A stretch of DNA of 64,000 bases from an uncultured Kineothrix sp. (GTDB lineage: Bacteria > Bacillota > Clostridia > Lachnospirales > Lachnospiraceae), in contig CAJUSR010000012.1 in assembly GCA_910588855.1 (NCBI GenBank), positions 46,570-110,569 of the forward strand, written 5' to 3'. Each line of letters opens with the position of its first letter. The stretch's first letter is position 1. The notes below the pieces were generated by a model, which was not told the origin of the DNA, searched no databases, and saw nothing but the letters and a program-made list of their open reading frames with translations. Positions 17,943 to 27,837 of this stretch are shown piece by piece. Position numbers and translations under genes: made by a program.

Positions 17943-19070
17943 ATGTATCAATTATTGAAACAGGAAGGAAGGGCGAAACGAGGGGCATTCCATACGGTAC
18001 ATGGTATTATCCAGACCCCGGTATTTATGAATGTGGGAACGGCTGCCGCTATTAAAGGCGCTGTTTCCACAGAGGATTTGGAAGGTATCAAAACCCAAGT
18101 GGAGTTGTCCAACACGTACCACCTCCATGTAAGGCCAGGGGATGAAATTGTAAAAAAAATGGGTGGGCTCCACAAATTCATGTCATGGGATAAGCCTATT
18201 TTAACGGATTCCGGAGGATTTCAGGTTTTTTCATTGGCATCTTTGCGGAAAATCAAAGAAGAGGGCGTTTATTTTAATTCCCATGTGGATGGAAGGAAAA
18301 TTTTCATGGGACCGGAAGAAAGTATGCGGATACAGTCCAACCTTGCTTCCACCATAGCTATGGCATTTGACGAATGCCCTTCGAGCCGTGCGGACAGGAG
18401 TTATGTGCAAGCGTCCGTAGAGCGTACGACCCGATGGCTGGCACGCTGCAAAGCAGAAATGAGCCGTCTGAACGGTTTGGAAGATACTATTAATAGACAA
18501 CAGATGCTTTTTGCCATCAACCAAGGGGCTGTTTTTGCGGATATCCGCATCGAACATGCGAAAAGGATTGCCGAAATGGGGCTGGACGGCTATGCCGTAG
18601 GCGGGCTGGCGGTAGGGGAAAGCCATGAAGAGATGTACTACATATTGGAAGAAACCGTTCCCCATCTGCCGGTGGATAAACCTACGTATTTGATGGGAGT
18701 GGGAACTCCGGCAAATATTTTGGAAGGGGTAGAGCGGGGAGTGGATTTCTTCGACTGCGTTTATCCCAGCAGGAATGGCCGTCATGGGCATTTATATACT
18801 AATTACGGCAAAATCAATTTGTTCAATGCCAAATATGAAACGGATGACAGGCCGATAGAAGAGGGGTGTTCCTGCCCTGCCTGCCGCCGTTATTCCCGCG
18901 CCTATATCCGCCATCTGCTGAAGGCAAAGGAAATGCTTGGTATGCGCCTTTGTGTCCTTCATAACCTGTATTTTTACAATACGATGATGGAAGAAATCCG
19001 GGATGCCTTGGATAATGGATGTTTTGCAGAATATAAAAAAGGAAAGCTTGCCAAAATGGCTGCTATTTAG
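17943..19070 (+). CDS. tgt: tRNA-guanine transglycosylase
   Basis: A 375-residue TGT that exchanges guanine for a queuine precursor at the wobble position of tRNAs with GUN anticodons. ILTDSGGFQVFSLASLRKI, VGGLAVGES, the nucleophile segment DCVYPSRNGRHG and the zinc-site cysteines in CSCPACRRYSRAYIRHLL are all present. Length equals the bacterial norm. The RBS GAAAGGAAAAAG precedes the ATG closely. The downstream yajC is a common neighbour in Firmicutes. Confidence 0.97.
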   Translation: MYQLLKQEGRAKRGAFHTVHGIIQTPVFMNVGTAAAIKGAVSTEDLEGIKTQVELSNTYHLHVRPGDEIVKKMGGLHKFMSWDKPILTDSGGFQVFSLASLRKIKEEGVYFNSHVDGRKIFMGPEESMRIQSNLASTIAMAFDECPSSRADRSYVQASVERTTRWLARCKAEMSRLNGLEDTINRQQMLFAINQGAVFADIRIEHAKRIAEMGLDGYAVGGLAVGESHEEMYYILEETVPHLPVDKPTYLMGVGTPANILEGVERGVDFFDCVYPSRNGRHGHLYTNYGKINLFNAKYETDDRPIEEGCSCPACRRYSRAYIRHLLKAKEMLGMRLCVLHNLYFYNTMMEEIRDALDNGCFAEYKKGKLAKMAAI

Positions 19071-19165
19071 CAAAAGCTGCAAAACCGGGTTCTGTGCCTG
19101 CAGAAGGTATCTGTCCGTTGTGCTGCCCATAAAAATGGATTTCCGTGATTTCCCACATAAAGTAC

Positions 19166-19194
19166 TTGTCTTCTTCGCCGTTTTTGTGTATGAT
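19166..19194 (+). promoter_or_regulatory. Probable yajC promoter
   Basis: TTGTCT and TATGAT with a 17-base spacer in the 180-base tgt-yajC gap. Both boxes are one or two bases off consensus. Confidence 0.4.
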
Positions 19195-19250
19195 GTTTAT
19201 TAGGTCATTTTTTAGGCTGGAGTGAAGATAAAATTTAGGAGGAATTACGA

Positions 19251-19571
19251 ATGGGTATACTGTTGGCAGAAGGTGCGGCAGGCGGAGACGGAATGGGTAC
19301 AATTATGATTATAGAAATCATACTGATATTTGTTGTATTCTATTTCATTATGCTCCGTCCGCAGAAAAAAGAGCAGAAAAAAATAGCGGCTATGCTGGCT
19401 GCACTTGAAATAGGCGATTTCGTCTTAACAAGCAGCGGCATGTATGGCACGGTCATTGATATTACGGATGATACGGTTATCGTAGAGTTTGGCAGCAATA
19501 AAAACTGCCGTATCCCTATGCAGAAATCAGCGATTGCACAGGTAGAAAAACCGGAGTCAGAAGGAAAGTAA
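19251..19571 (+). CDS. yajC: Sec translocon accessory subunit YajC
   Basis: A 106-residue protein with one transmembrane helix (about residues 17-36) followed by the signature MLRPQKKEQKKIAAMLAAL and a small soluble domain (GDFVLTSSGMYGTVIDI). YajC associates with SecDF-YidC at the membrane. AGGAGG lies 7-8 bases before the ATG. secD and secF are not adjacent; a terminator follows. Confidence 0.95.
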   Translation: MGILLAEGAAGGDGMGTIMIIEIILIFVVFYFIMLRPQKKEQKKIAAMLAALEIGDFVLTSSGMYGTVIDITDDTVIVEFGSNKNCRIPMQKSAIAQVEKPESEGK

Positions 19572-19583
19572 TCATTGTGGAAG

Positions 19584-19638
19584 ACGTCAATACTTTAGGT
19601 GGATTTAATTTTGTAAATCTCCGGTATTGACGTTTTTA
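19584..19638 (+). terminator. Terminator after yajC
   Basis: ACGTCAATAC pairs perfectly with GTATTGACGT across a 30-base loop that has its own GGAGAT/ATTT complementarity, followed by TTTTT. The rest of the gap to leuB (to 19915) has no convincing gene; a 76-codon frame there lacks an RBS and recognisable content. Confidence 0.75.
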
Positions 19639-19915
19639 TATGGAAATCAGTTTTTGAAACAACACCAGACCGTTTTTGAAATAGATTTTTGCAGGTTTTC
19701 ACTATGGGCTTGAATTTTCGTATATTATACGATATTATGTTACAAGCAGGCTTTTATACTTTACTACGGCAAAGAATCGAAGATACTGCGTGGCAAACAG
19801 CAGGGGATTTGAATTTTGCTGCATTTGCCAATATGCCCGGTTCAACTGGGGCCGGCTTTATGCATGGCGTTTGGCTCATTGCCTGTAGGAGTAAATATAA
19901 GGAGTGGAGGATATC

Positions 19916-21004
19916 ATGAAGTTAAAAATCGCATGTATTGCTGGTGACGGCATCGGGCCGGAAATCGTGAGGGAAGCAAGGAAAGTATTGGATAAGGTAG
20001 CGCAGTGTTTTGGCCATGAAATAGAATATACGGATATTTTAATGGGAGGGGCATCCATTGATGTCCATGGAGTTCCTTTGACGGAAGAAGCGGTATCTGC
20101 GGCGAAAGCAGCAGATGCGGTGTTGATGGGGTCTATCGGCGGGGATGCGGCTACTTCCCCGTGGTATAAACTGTCCCCGGAACGGCGGCCGGAAGCAGGG
20201 CTTCTTGGCATCCGTAAGGCATTGAACCTTTTTGCCAATCTGCGTCCTGCCATATTGTACCCGGAGCTTTCCGGGGCTTGTCCGTTAAAAACGGAAATCA
20301 GTGACAAAGGCTTTGATATGCTGATTATGAGGGAATTAACCGGTGGGCTTTATTTTGGGGAAAGGAAGACCGTGGAGGAAAATGGGGTACGGAAAGCAAC
20401 CGATACCCTTGTATATGACGAAAATGAAATACGCCGCATTGCGGTAAAAGGTTTTGCCATTGCCCAAAAACGGAAGAAAAAGGTAACCAGCGTGGATAAA
20501 GCCAATGTACTGGATTCTTCCAGGCTTTGGAGAAACGTGGTGGAAGAAGTGGCAAAGGATTACCCGGAGGTGGCGTTGGAGCATATGCTGGTGGATAACT
20601 GTGCGATGCAGTTGGTCAAAGACCCGGCGCAGTTCGATGTGATTCTGACAGAGAACATGTTTGGGGACATCCTTTCCGATGAAGCGAGCATGGTAACCGG
20701 ATCCATAGGGATGCTGGCTTCCGCATCTTTAAATGATACGAAGTTCGGTTTGTATGAGCCAAGTCATGGCTCTGCCCCGGATATTGCGGGAAAGGATATT
20801 GCCAATCCGATTGCTACGGTATTATCGGCGGCTATGATGCTGCGATACTCCTTTGATTTGGATAAAGAAGCGGACGCAGTGGAAGCGGCCGTACAAGAAG
20901 CGTTGAAAGCAGGTTACAGGACGGCGGATATTATGTCGGAAGGCTGCCGGAGAGTGTCCTGTACAGAGATGGGTGATTTACTTGTGGAAAGAGTACATAA
21001 ATAA
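19916..21004 (+). CDS. leuB: 3-isopropylmalate dehydrogenase
   Basis: Start at ATG 19916 (MKLKIACIAGDGIGPE) with GGAGG five bases upstream; a GTG 12 bases earlier falls in the RBS. The 362-residue NAD-dependent enzyme oxidises and decarboxylates 3-isopropylmalate in leucine synthesis. ELTGGLYFGE, the K/D/N catalytic region VDNCAMQLV, SDEASMVTGSIGMLASASL and EPSHGSAPDIAGKDIANP are intact. leuA and leuCD are not in the window, although ilvD and ilvB follow 2 kb later. Its 3' end lies 49 bases before the next start. Confidence 0.96.
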   Translation: MKLKIACIAGDGIGPEIVREARKVLDKVAQCFGHEIEYTDILMGGASIDVHGVPLTEEAVSAAKAADAVLMGSIGGDAATSPWYKLSPERRPEAGLLGIRKALNLFANLRPAILYPELSGACPLKTEISDKGFDMLIMRELTGGLYFGERKTVEENGVRKATDTLVYDENEIRRIAVKGFAIAQKRKKKVTSVDKANVLDSSRLWRNVVEEVAKDYPEVALEHMLVDNCAMQLVKDPAQFDVILTENMFGDILSDEASMVTGSIGMLASASLNDTKFGLYEPSHGSAPDIAGKDIANPIATVLSAAMMLRYSFDLDKEADAVEAAVQEALKAGYRTADIMSEGCRRVSCTEMGDLLVERVHK

Positions 21005-21053
21005 AAATTTTTTTCGTAAGTTCCTGCCGGACAAAGAGGACAAAGAGGACAAA

Positions 21054-22589
21054 ATGTTTGCCCTGTGGTTTGTCTGGATGGCGGTTTACTATGGCTTTCG
21101 GATGTTTTCTTTGACGCCATGGTACGATGAACTGTATACCTATTATTATTTTATCAGCAGAGGTCCTGTCTATGCGGCAATCCACTGGCCCCTGCCCAAT
21201 AACCATGTTGGGTATTCGGTGCTTTCCGGGTTTTTGGATCTGCTTGGCAATCCGGTCCTAGGTTTAAGGGGCATATCCTATCTGGCGGCTTTGGCAAATC
21301 TGCTGCTACTTTATAAAATAGGGAAGAAATGTTTTTCGGAAGGCTGGTCGTTTTGCTGCGTGGCATTATATTCCTGTATGCAATTGGTCAATCAACTGGC
21401 GGTACAGGGAAGAGGGTATACCTTGGCGGTATCCTGTTTCCTGACAGCCGTTTTGATGCTGCAGGAAATCGGATGGAAAGAAAAGGGAGAAACGGCAAAA
21501 GATGCAGGAAAGAAAAAAGATATCAAATACTATGTGATTTTCTCTTTTTCTTTGACTCTCGGGTTGTATATTCTTCCAAGCAGCGTGTATTGGGTCGTTC
21601 CGGTATGCATGGTAGGCGGTTTATTTCTCCTTTTGTACCAAAAGATAAAGGCGCTGGTTTGCTTAATCATAAGCAGTGTGATTGCAGCATGGCATACCTT
21701 GCTCTTGTATGCCCTTATCTGGCTGGCTATTGGCTCGAATTTGATGAGCAAGGCAGAAGGAGGGGCTTTTTATGGGCATGGGCATTTCGGTATTATCCGT
21801 TCGGCGCCCTTTTTGGCTCTAAGGACAGGGATGGATTATATGCTGGCTACCCCTTATATACAGAGTGTAGAAAGGGAGGGATTTGTTCCAAAGCTGGCGG
21901 AATGGTTCCGGTTCCTGTTTGATTTCTATTATCCAGGATTGGGGACTGTCCTGTTAGGCATTACGGCATTTGGGTTGCTGTTTGCCGTATGGCAGGGAAG
22001 AAGAGCTTATAAGGAAGGGCGTTGGAGGGCTTTTTTCCTTTTCCTGTTTGTGACGGTTGTCCTGTTGCTTATGCCTGTGTTTTTGCTGATACAGTGTGCT
22101 TTGCCCTATTTCCGGGTATTTTCCTATATTGGCATCCCGGTTTCTATGCTGCTTTGCTTATTGCTGCAGGATATTGCCGGAAAATGGAGCAAGTTTCCCA
22201 GGCCCTTTGCAGGGAAGGCGGCAGTGGGAGCTTGTACTTTATTGGCCATTGTCCTGTTACTTTCCAAAGAGTATAATAACGAGTATGGATTGTCCGAATA
22301 TTATGCGAGGGATGCTTTGGAGAATGCAGGTGTAAAAACAGAGGGAAAGCTGTGCGTTACCGATTGTTACCAGCAATATCTGTTAAAATTTTATTATGGT
22401 TTTGAATGCGAATATACGGCAGTGGAAGAGGCGGATACATTGCTTTTACATAAAGAAATGACCGTTCCGGGAGGGGATTTCCGCTGGGAGTTTTACCATA
22501 CTTATGATACGCTCCCTTGGGAGATGATAGAAAAGGGGATGCATCCTGTGTATGAAAATGAAGAATATATTGTTTATATAAGAAAATAA
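21054..22589 (+). CDS. Polytopic membrane glycosyltransferase (GT39/PMT-like)
   Basis: Start chosen at ATG 21054 (MFALWFVWMAVYYGF) after AGAGGAC; a GTG inside leuB would add a charged segment with no RBS. The ~511-residue protein has about 10-12 membrane helices. The short acidic motif WYDELYTYYY follows the first helix, as the catalytic Asp-Glu does in GT-C glycosyltransferases using polyprenyl-phosphate sugars. IHWPLPNNHVGY fits the first luminal loop. The donor and acceptor are unknown; wall polymer or protein glycosylation is the family role. It is the last gene before a long purine tract. Confidence 0.72.
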   Translation: MFALWFVWMAVYYGFRMFSLTPWYDELYTYYYFISRGPVYAAIHWPLPNNHVGYSVLSGFLDLLGNPVLGLRGISYLAALANLLLLYKIGKKCFSEGWSFCCVALYSCMQLVNQLAVQGRGYTLAVSCFLTAVLMLQEIGWKEKGETAKDAGKKKDIKYYVIFSFSLTLGLYILPSSVYWVVPVCMVGGLFLLLYQKIKALVCLIISSVIAAWHTLLLYALIWLAIGSNLMSKAEGGAFYGHGHFGIIRSAPFLALRTGMDYMLATPYIQSVEREGFVPKLAEWFRFLFDFYYPGLGTVLLGITAFGLLFAVWQGRRAYKEGRWRAFFLFLFVTVVLLLMPVFLLIQCALPYFRVFSYIGIPVSMLLCLLLQDIAGKWSKFPRPFAGKAAVGACTLLAIVLLLSKEYNNEYGLSEYYARDALENAGVKTEGKLCVTDCYQQYLLKFYYGFECEYTAVEEADTLLLHKEMTVPGGDFRWEFYHTYDTLPWEMIEKGMHPVYENEEYIVYIRK

Positions 22590-22945
22590 AAGGAAAAAAT
22601 CAGGAAGAAAAAAAGTTAATAAAAATAAAGAAAAACTAGAAAAAAGAATAGTTAATAAAAGTAAAGAAGAATTAGAAAAAATAAAAGTCAATAAAAATTA
22701 AAGAAAAATTAGGAAAAAGGAAAGTCAATAAGAAAAAGAAAAACTAGGAAAAAAGAAAAGCTAATAAAAAGAAAGAAAAACCAAGAAAAAAGAAAAGCTA
22801 ATAAAAGGAAAGAAAAACCAAGAAAAGCTGAGAAAAGAAGAAAAGCTGAGAAAAGAAGAAAAGCTAAGAAGAAAGAAAAACCAGGAAAAAAGAAAAAGCC
22901 AATATGAGAGAAGAAAAACCAGGAAAAATAATAGTCATAAGAAAA
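22590..22945 (+). repeat. ~350 bp purine-rich degenerate repeat tract
   Basis: Begins at the stop of the glycosyltransferase gene and ends just before the ilvD RBS. It consists of variants of AAAGAAAAACCAAGAAAA and AGAAAAGCTAATAAAA, with almost no pyrimidine runs. Stop codons occur in all plus frames. It separates the glycosyltransferase from ilvD and would form the whole ilvD leader or spacer. No promoter or hairpin was seen inside. Confidence 0.85.
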
Positions 22946-22961
22946 GTTAGGAGAGATGAAA

Positions 22962-24632
22962 ATGAGAAGTGATTCCGTAAAGACAGGCACCCAGCAGGCG
23001 CCGCACAGAAGTCTGTTCAATGCGCTCGGTTATACCGAGGAAGAAAGAAAACGGCCGATGATAGGTATTGTAAGCTCCTATAACGAAATTGTGCCGGGAC
23101 ATATGAATCTGGATAAAATTGTAGAGGCGGTTAAGCTTGGGGTGGCTATGGCAGGCGGGATGCCGGTGGTCTTTCCGGCGATTGCCGTATGCGACGGGAT
23201 TGCAATGGGTCATATCGGCATGAAATATTCTTTGGTAACCAGGGATTTGATTGCAGACAGCACGGAGTGCATGGCTTTGGCTCACGGTTTTGATGGGCTT
23301 GTCATGGTGCCGAACTGCGACAAAAATGTGCCGGGGCTTTTGATGGCAGCGGCAAGGCTGAATATCCCTACTATTTTCTGTTCCGGCGGCCCGATGCTGG
23401 CGGGTCGGGTGAAAGGGGAAAAGAGAAGCCTTTCTTCTATGTTCGAGGCAGTAGGGAGCGTGGCGGCAGGAACCATGTCTATGGATGAACTTTGCGAGTT
23501 TGAAGAGAAAGTATGCCCTACTTGCGGTTCCTGTTCCGGTATGTATACGGCTAATTCTATGAACTGCTTGACGGAAGCGTTGGGAATGGGGTTAAAAGGC
23601 AACGGAACCATTCCGGCGGTATATTCAGAGAGAATCCGTTTGGCAAAACATGCAGGTATGAAGATAATGGAACTGGTGGAAAAAGACATTAAACCAAGGG
23701 ATATTATGACAAAAGAGGCATTTATCAATGCTTTGCGTATGGATATGGCTTTAGGATGTTCGACCAACTCCATGCTCCACCTTCCGGCGATAGCCCATGA
23801 GGCAGGGGTGGAACTGGATTTGGAAGTGGCGAATAAACTTTCGGCAGAGACGCCGAACTTATGCCATCTGGCTCCGGCAGGCCCTACTTATATGGAAGAT
23901 TTGAACGAGGCGGGCGGTATCTATGCGGTAATGAACGAACTGGATAAAAAAAGTTTATTATATACGGATTTGATAACTGTAACAGGAAAGACAGTAGGGG
24001 AAAATATCAAAGGATGCATCAACAAAAACCCGGAAGTAATCCGTCCTTTGGAGAACCCTTATAGCGAAACGGGGGGCATTGCCGTGCTAAAAGGCAACCT
24101 TGCACCGGACTCTTGTGTAGTAAAGCGTTCCGCCGTAGTGCCTGAAATGATGGTACACGAAGGGCCGGCAAGGGTATTTGAATGTGAAGAAGATGTGATT
24201 GAAGCGATAAAAGGCGGAAAAATCGTGGAAGGGGATGTGGTGGTCATCCGCTACGAAGGGCCGAAAGGAGGCCCTGGCATGAGGGAAATGCTAAACCCTA
24301 CTTCCGCCATTGCGGGCATGGGGCTTGGCGCCAGCGTAGCTTTGATTACGGACGGTCGTTTTTCCGGCGCTTCCAGAGGGGCATCCATCGGCCATGTATC
24401 GCCGGAAGCGGCAGTGGGAGGGCCGATTGCCTTGGTGGAAGAAGGGGATATTATCAGCATTAATATTCCGGCGAATACGATTGATATGAAAGTAACGGAA
24501 GAAGAATTGGAAAAGAGACGGGAAAAATGGCAGCCCAGAGAGCCGAAAATAACATCCGGTTATCTGTCGCGTTACAGGGAATTAGTAACCAGCGGCAACC
24601 GGGGCGCTATCTTGGAAGTACCACATAAATAA
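22962..24632 (+). CDS. ilvD: Dihydroxy-acid dehydratase
   Basis: Start at the second ATG (22962, MRSDSVKTGTQQAPHRSLF), the usual IlvD N terminus, 8 bases after AGGAGAG. The 556-residue Fe-S enzyme makes the 2-keto acids of valine and isoleucine. Cluster cysteines lie in VPNCDKNVPGL and CPTCGSCSGMYTANSMN. GGPGMREML and GRFSGASRGASIGHVSPEA are intact. ilvB follows after 21 bases. Confidence 0.97.
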   Translation: MRSDSVKTGTQQAPHRSLFNALGYTEEERKRPMIGIVSSYNEIVPGHMNLDKIVEAVKLGVAMAGGMPVVFPAIAVCDGIAMGHIGMKYSLVTRDLIADSTECMALAHGFDGLVMVPNCDKNVPGLLMAAARLNIPTIFCSGGPMLAGRVKGEKRSLSSMFEAVGSVAAGTMSMDELCEFEEKVCPTCGSCSGMYTANSMNCLTEALGMGLKGNGTIPAVYSERIRLAKHAGMKIMELVEKDIKPRDIMTKEAFINALRMDMALGCSTNSMLHLPAIAHEAGVELDLEVANKLSAETPNLCHLAPAGPTYMEDLNEAGGIYAVMNELDKKSLLYTDLITVTGKTVGENIKGCINKNPEVIRPLENPYSETGGIAVLKGNLAPDSCVVKRSAVVPEMMVHEGPARVFECEEDVIEAIKGGKIVEGDVVVIRYEGPKGGPGMREMLNPTSAIAGMGLGASVALITDGRFSGASRGASIGHVSPEAAVGGPIALVEEGDIISINIPANTIDMKVTEEELEKRREKWQPREPKITSGYLSRYRELVTSGNRGAILEVPHK

Positions 24633-24653
24633 GGGCATGAGGAGGAGACGGTT

Positions 24654-26351
24654 ATGCAGCTTACAGGCGCGGAAATTGTAGTGGAATGTTTAAAAGAACA
24701 GGGAGTGGATACCGTTTTCGGATATCCGGGGGGGACTATTTTAAATGTATACGATGCTTTATATAAACATAGTGATGAAATCAAGCATATTTTGACTTCC
24801 CACGAACAAGGGGCGGCCCATGCGGCGGACGGTTATGCGCGGGCTACCGGAAAAGTGGGCGTGTGCCTTGCTACCAGCGGCCCGGGGGCAACAAACCTTG
24901 TAACAGGGATTGCAACCGCATATATGGATTCGGTGCCGATTGTGGCGATTACCTGCAACGTGAATCTGCCTCTTTTGGGCAAGGATTCTTTTCAGGAAGT
25001 GGATATTGCCGGGGTTACCATGCCGATTACCAAACACGGCTATATCGTAAAAGATGTGGCGATTTTAGCGGATACCTTGCGGAAAGCATTTAAAATAGCC
25101 GGAAGCGGCCGGCCTGGACCGGTATTGGTGGATATTACCAAAGACGTAACGGCGAACCTTTGCGAGTATGAACCGGCGGCAGCGGAAGCGTTGAAAAAAG
25201 TGGATGCAAAAGAGAAGCAGTATACGCAAGAGGACATCGACTATGTAGTGGAATTAATAAAGAATGCGAAAAAGCCTTATATCTATGTGGGCGGCGGCGC
25301 AGTGATTTCTGAGGCAGCAAAGGAAGTGACGGAGTTTGCGAAGAAATTGGATGCCCCTGTCTGTGATACATTGATGGGGAAAGGTGCATTTGACGGACGG
25401 GATGCATTGTATACAGGGATGATTGGAATGCACGGAACAAAAACCTCCAATCTGGGTGTTAGCGCATGCGATTTATTGATAGCTTTAGGGGCTAGATTTT
25501 CCGATAGGGTAGTAGGAAATGCGGCGAAGTTTGCAAGCCATGCCAAAGTGGTCCAAATTGACATTGATGCGGCGGAAATCAATAAAAATATCCGCACGGA
25601 AGCATCCATCGTAGGCGATTTGAAGGAAGTGCTGACCATAATCAATGAACGCCTGCCCCAGATGGAGCATAAGGAATGGGTGGAACATATCCAGGAATGG
25701 AAAAGGAAATATCCTCTCAATTATGATAAGAGCAGCTTGTCCTGTCCTTATGTCATCGAAGAGTTGGATAGGATAACCGGCGGGGAGGCAATTGTTACTA
25801 CGGATGTCGGGCAGCATCAGATGTGGGCGGCACAGTATTATAAATATTCTAAGCCAAGGACATTTTTAAGTTCCGGCGGTCTGGGCACTATGGGATACGG
25901 TCTGGGGGCATGTATCGGGGCGAAGATGGGCAAGCCGGATAAAATCTGCGTGAACATTGCAGGCGACGGATGTTTCCGAATGAATATGAATGAACTGGCC
26001 ACAGCCAGCCGTTATGATATCCCTATTATTCAGATTGTCATCAACAACCATGTGCTGGGGATGGTGCGCCAATGGCAGACATTGTTCTATGGGCAAAGGT
26101 ATTCCCAGACAGTATTAAGCGATAAAGTGGATTTTTGCAAAGTGGCGGAAGGCTTAGGTTGTGAAGCAATACGCGTAACGAAAAAGGAAGAGGTTGCCCC
26201 TGCAATTGAAAAAGCAATTGCCCAAAAGGGCCCGGTTTTGATTGAGTGCGTAATTCCTGAGGACGACAAGGTATTCCCTATGGTTCCGGCAGGAGAGGCT
26301 ATCAGCGAAGCGTTCGATGAGACGGACTTGAAAAAGAAAGAAAATGAATAG
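24654..26351 (+). CDS. ilvB: Acetolactate synthase, large subunit
   Basis: A 565-residue ThDP- and FAD-dependent enzyme that starts branched-chain amino-acid synthesis. GYPGGTILNVYDALY, the glutamate-containing SHEQGAAHAADGYARATG and the ThDP motif GDGCFRMNMNELATASRY with INN are present. It begins MQLTGAEIVVECLKEQGVDTVFGYPGG as biosynthetic ALS does. The RBS AGGAGG lies 8 bases before the ATG. The regulatory subunit ilvN and ilvC are absent here. Its end overlaps the next gene by 8 bases. Confidence 0.95.
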   Translation: MQLTGAEIVVECLKEQGVDTVFGYPGGTILNVYDALYKHSDEIKHILTSHEQGAAHAADGYARATGKVGVCLATSGPGATNLVTGIATAYMDSVPIVAITCNVNLPLLGKDSFQEVDIAGVTMPITKHGYIVKDVAILADTLRKAFKIAGSGRPGPVLVDITKDVTANLCEYEPAAAEALKKVDAKEKQYTQEDIDYVVELIKNAKKPYIYVGGGAVISEAAKEVTEFAKKLDAPVCDTLMGKGAFDGRDALYTGMIGMHGTKTSNLGVSACDLLIALGARFSDRVVGNAAKFASHAKVVQIDIDAAEINKNIRTEASIVGDLKEVLTIINERLPQMEHKEWVEHIQEWKRKYPLNYDKSSLSCPYVIEELDRITGGEAIVTTDVGQHQMWAAQYYKYSKPRTFLSSGGLGTMGYGLGACIGAKMGKPDKICVNIAGDGCFRMNMNELATASRYDIPIIQIVINNHVLGMVRQWQTLFYGQRYSQTVLSDKVDFCKVAEGLGCEAIRVTKKEEVAPAIEKAIAQKGPVLIECVIPEDDKVFPMVPAGEAISEAFDETDLKKKENE

Positions 26352-27768
26352 AAAGAAAGCAAAGAAGTGGAAGAAGGCAAAGAAAACAGGAATTGCAATC
26401 GGAGCGTTTTTTTCTCTGCTTTTGGTATCCTATGTGGGCTTATCGGAATATTATAAGAACGGGTTTTGCTATGGCACATGGATAAACCATGTGTATTGTA
26501 CCGGGAAAACAATAGAAGAGGTAAATGACGAACTGTTAAAGTCTTGTTCTTATGAGGGGCTGACGATATATGATGACAAAGGGAACCCATATCGGATAGA
26601 AGCGGAAGAGATTGACTTTATGTTTGATTTTAAGGAAGCTCTTAAAGATTATTTTGTGGGGCAGAATCCGTACCATTGGATAAACAATCTGCTTCAGGCA
26701 AAAGAAAAGATGTTGGAACCGGTTATTTCTTATGACGAAGAACGGCTTTGGGAAATACTGGAGTCTGTTCCGGCATTTATGGGGAAAAAGGCAGAAGAAA
26801 GACAGGTTTTTATCAAAAAAAACGATGGCGGATATCTATTGATAGATGAAAGAACCGGTGTCCTCAATGAGGAAAAGGCAAAGGATGCCGTCCGGCAGAA
26901 ACTCCTTTCTTTAGAAACAGAGCTGGATTTGGGGGAAAGCGGCTGTTATGAAGACCTTCCTTATACGGCGGCGATGAAGGCAGAGCTTGACAAATGGGAA
27001 AAGATAAAGGAGTTTCAGGATTGCCGTATTGTTTATGCATTTGGCGAAGAACAGGTTCCTATTGATGCTTCAATTGCCTGTAATTTTATTGCGATGGATG
27101 AAAATGGGGATTTCCTTTACGACGATAACGGAAGGCTGTTACAGGATAATGAAAAAATTGAGGAATTTGTGGACTTCCTTGCCGATGAATATGACACTGT
27201 CGGAAAAATCAGGCAGTTTGAAACGACAAAAGGAGATGTAGTACCGATAGAAGGGGGTATTTATGGCAACCGGATAGACCGGAAGGCGGAAAAAGAATAT
27301 TTAATACAGGCTTTTTCGGCACAGGCCGCAGAAATCCATATCCCCCAATATCTGCAAGAGGGATGGGCTTACGGGAAAAACGATATCGGCGATACCTATA
27401 TCGAAGTGGATATGACGGAGCAAATGATGTATTATTATCTGGACGGAAGGTTACGGCTGGAAACGCCTGTCGTAACCGGAAATACCGGTCGTAGGTGGGG
27501 AACACCGGAAGGTGTGAATTTTGTATATGGGAAAGCCGTTAACCGTATTTTAAGCGGTCCGGGCTATGAATCCCATGTGAATTTCTGGATGCCGGTAAAA
27601 GGGAATATCGGAATCCATGATGCCCCGTGGCGCAATGAATTTGGCGGGGATATTTATGAGACGGCGGGTTCCCACGGCTGTATTAATACCCCTTATGATG
27701 CCATGAAAGAGTTATACGGGATGGTCCAGACCGGAACACCGGTGGTGATGTTTTACCGCGGAAGTTGA
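26344..27768 (+). CDS. L,D-transpeptidase (YkuD) with peptidoglycan-binding domain
   Basis: A 474-residue type II membrane protein: Lys-rich cytoplasmic start, one TM helix (about 18-37), an elongated PG_binding_4-type extracellular region, and a C-terminal YkuD domain. The YkuD domain carries IGIHDAPWR and the catalytic SHGCINTPYDAMKELY motif (Cys nucleophile). It forms 3-3 cross-links or attaches proteins to peptidoglycan. It overlaps the end of ilvB, so it is translationally coupled to a biosynthetic operon, an odd partnership that may be accidental. Confidence 0.93.
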   Translation: MNRKKAKKWKKAKKTGIAIGAFFSLLLVSYVGLSEYYKNGFCYGTWINHVYCTGKTIEEVNDELLKSCSYEGLTIYDDKGNPYRIEAEEIDFMFDFKEALKDYFVGQNPYHWINNLLQAKEKMLEPVISYDEERLWEILESVPAFMGKKAEERQVFIKKNDGGYLLIDERTGVLNEEKAKDAVRQKLLSLETELDLGESGCYEDLPYTAAMKAELDKWEKIKEFQDCRIVYAFGEEQVPIDASIACNFIAMDENGDFLYDDNGRLLQDNEKIEEFVDFLADEYDTVGKIRQFETTKGDVVPIEGGIYGNRIDRKAEKEYLIQAFSAQAAEIHIPQYLQEGWAYGKNDIGDTYIEVDMTEQMMYYYLDGRLRLETPVVTGNTGRRWGTPEGVNFVYGKAVNRILSGPGYESHVNFWMPVKGNIGIHDAPWRNEFGGDIYETAGSHGCINTPYDAMKELYGMVQTGTPVVMFYRGS

Positions 27769-27837
27769 CGAAAGCGGGCAGTAAATGTAAAATAAAAAGT
27801 TGTTTAGATGATGTATGAGTATAGGAGGAGAGAAAAA

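Noticed and set aside
19689..19919. 76-codon frame before leuB
   Set aside because: No RBS, no recognisable content, and it overlaps the leuB start.
22709..23020. Phe-rich minus-strand frame over the purine tract
   Set aside because: Same composition effect; it also runs into the ilvD coding start.
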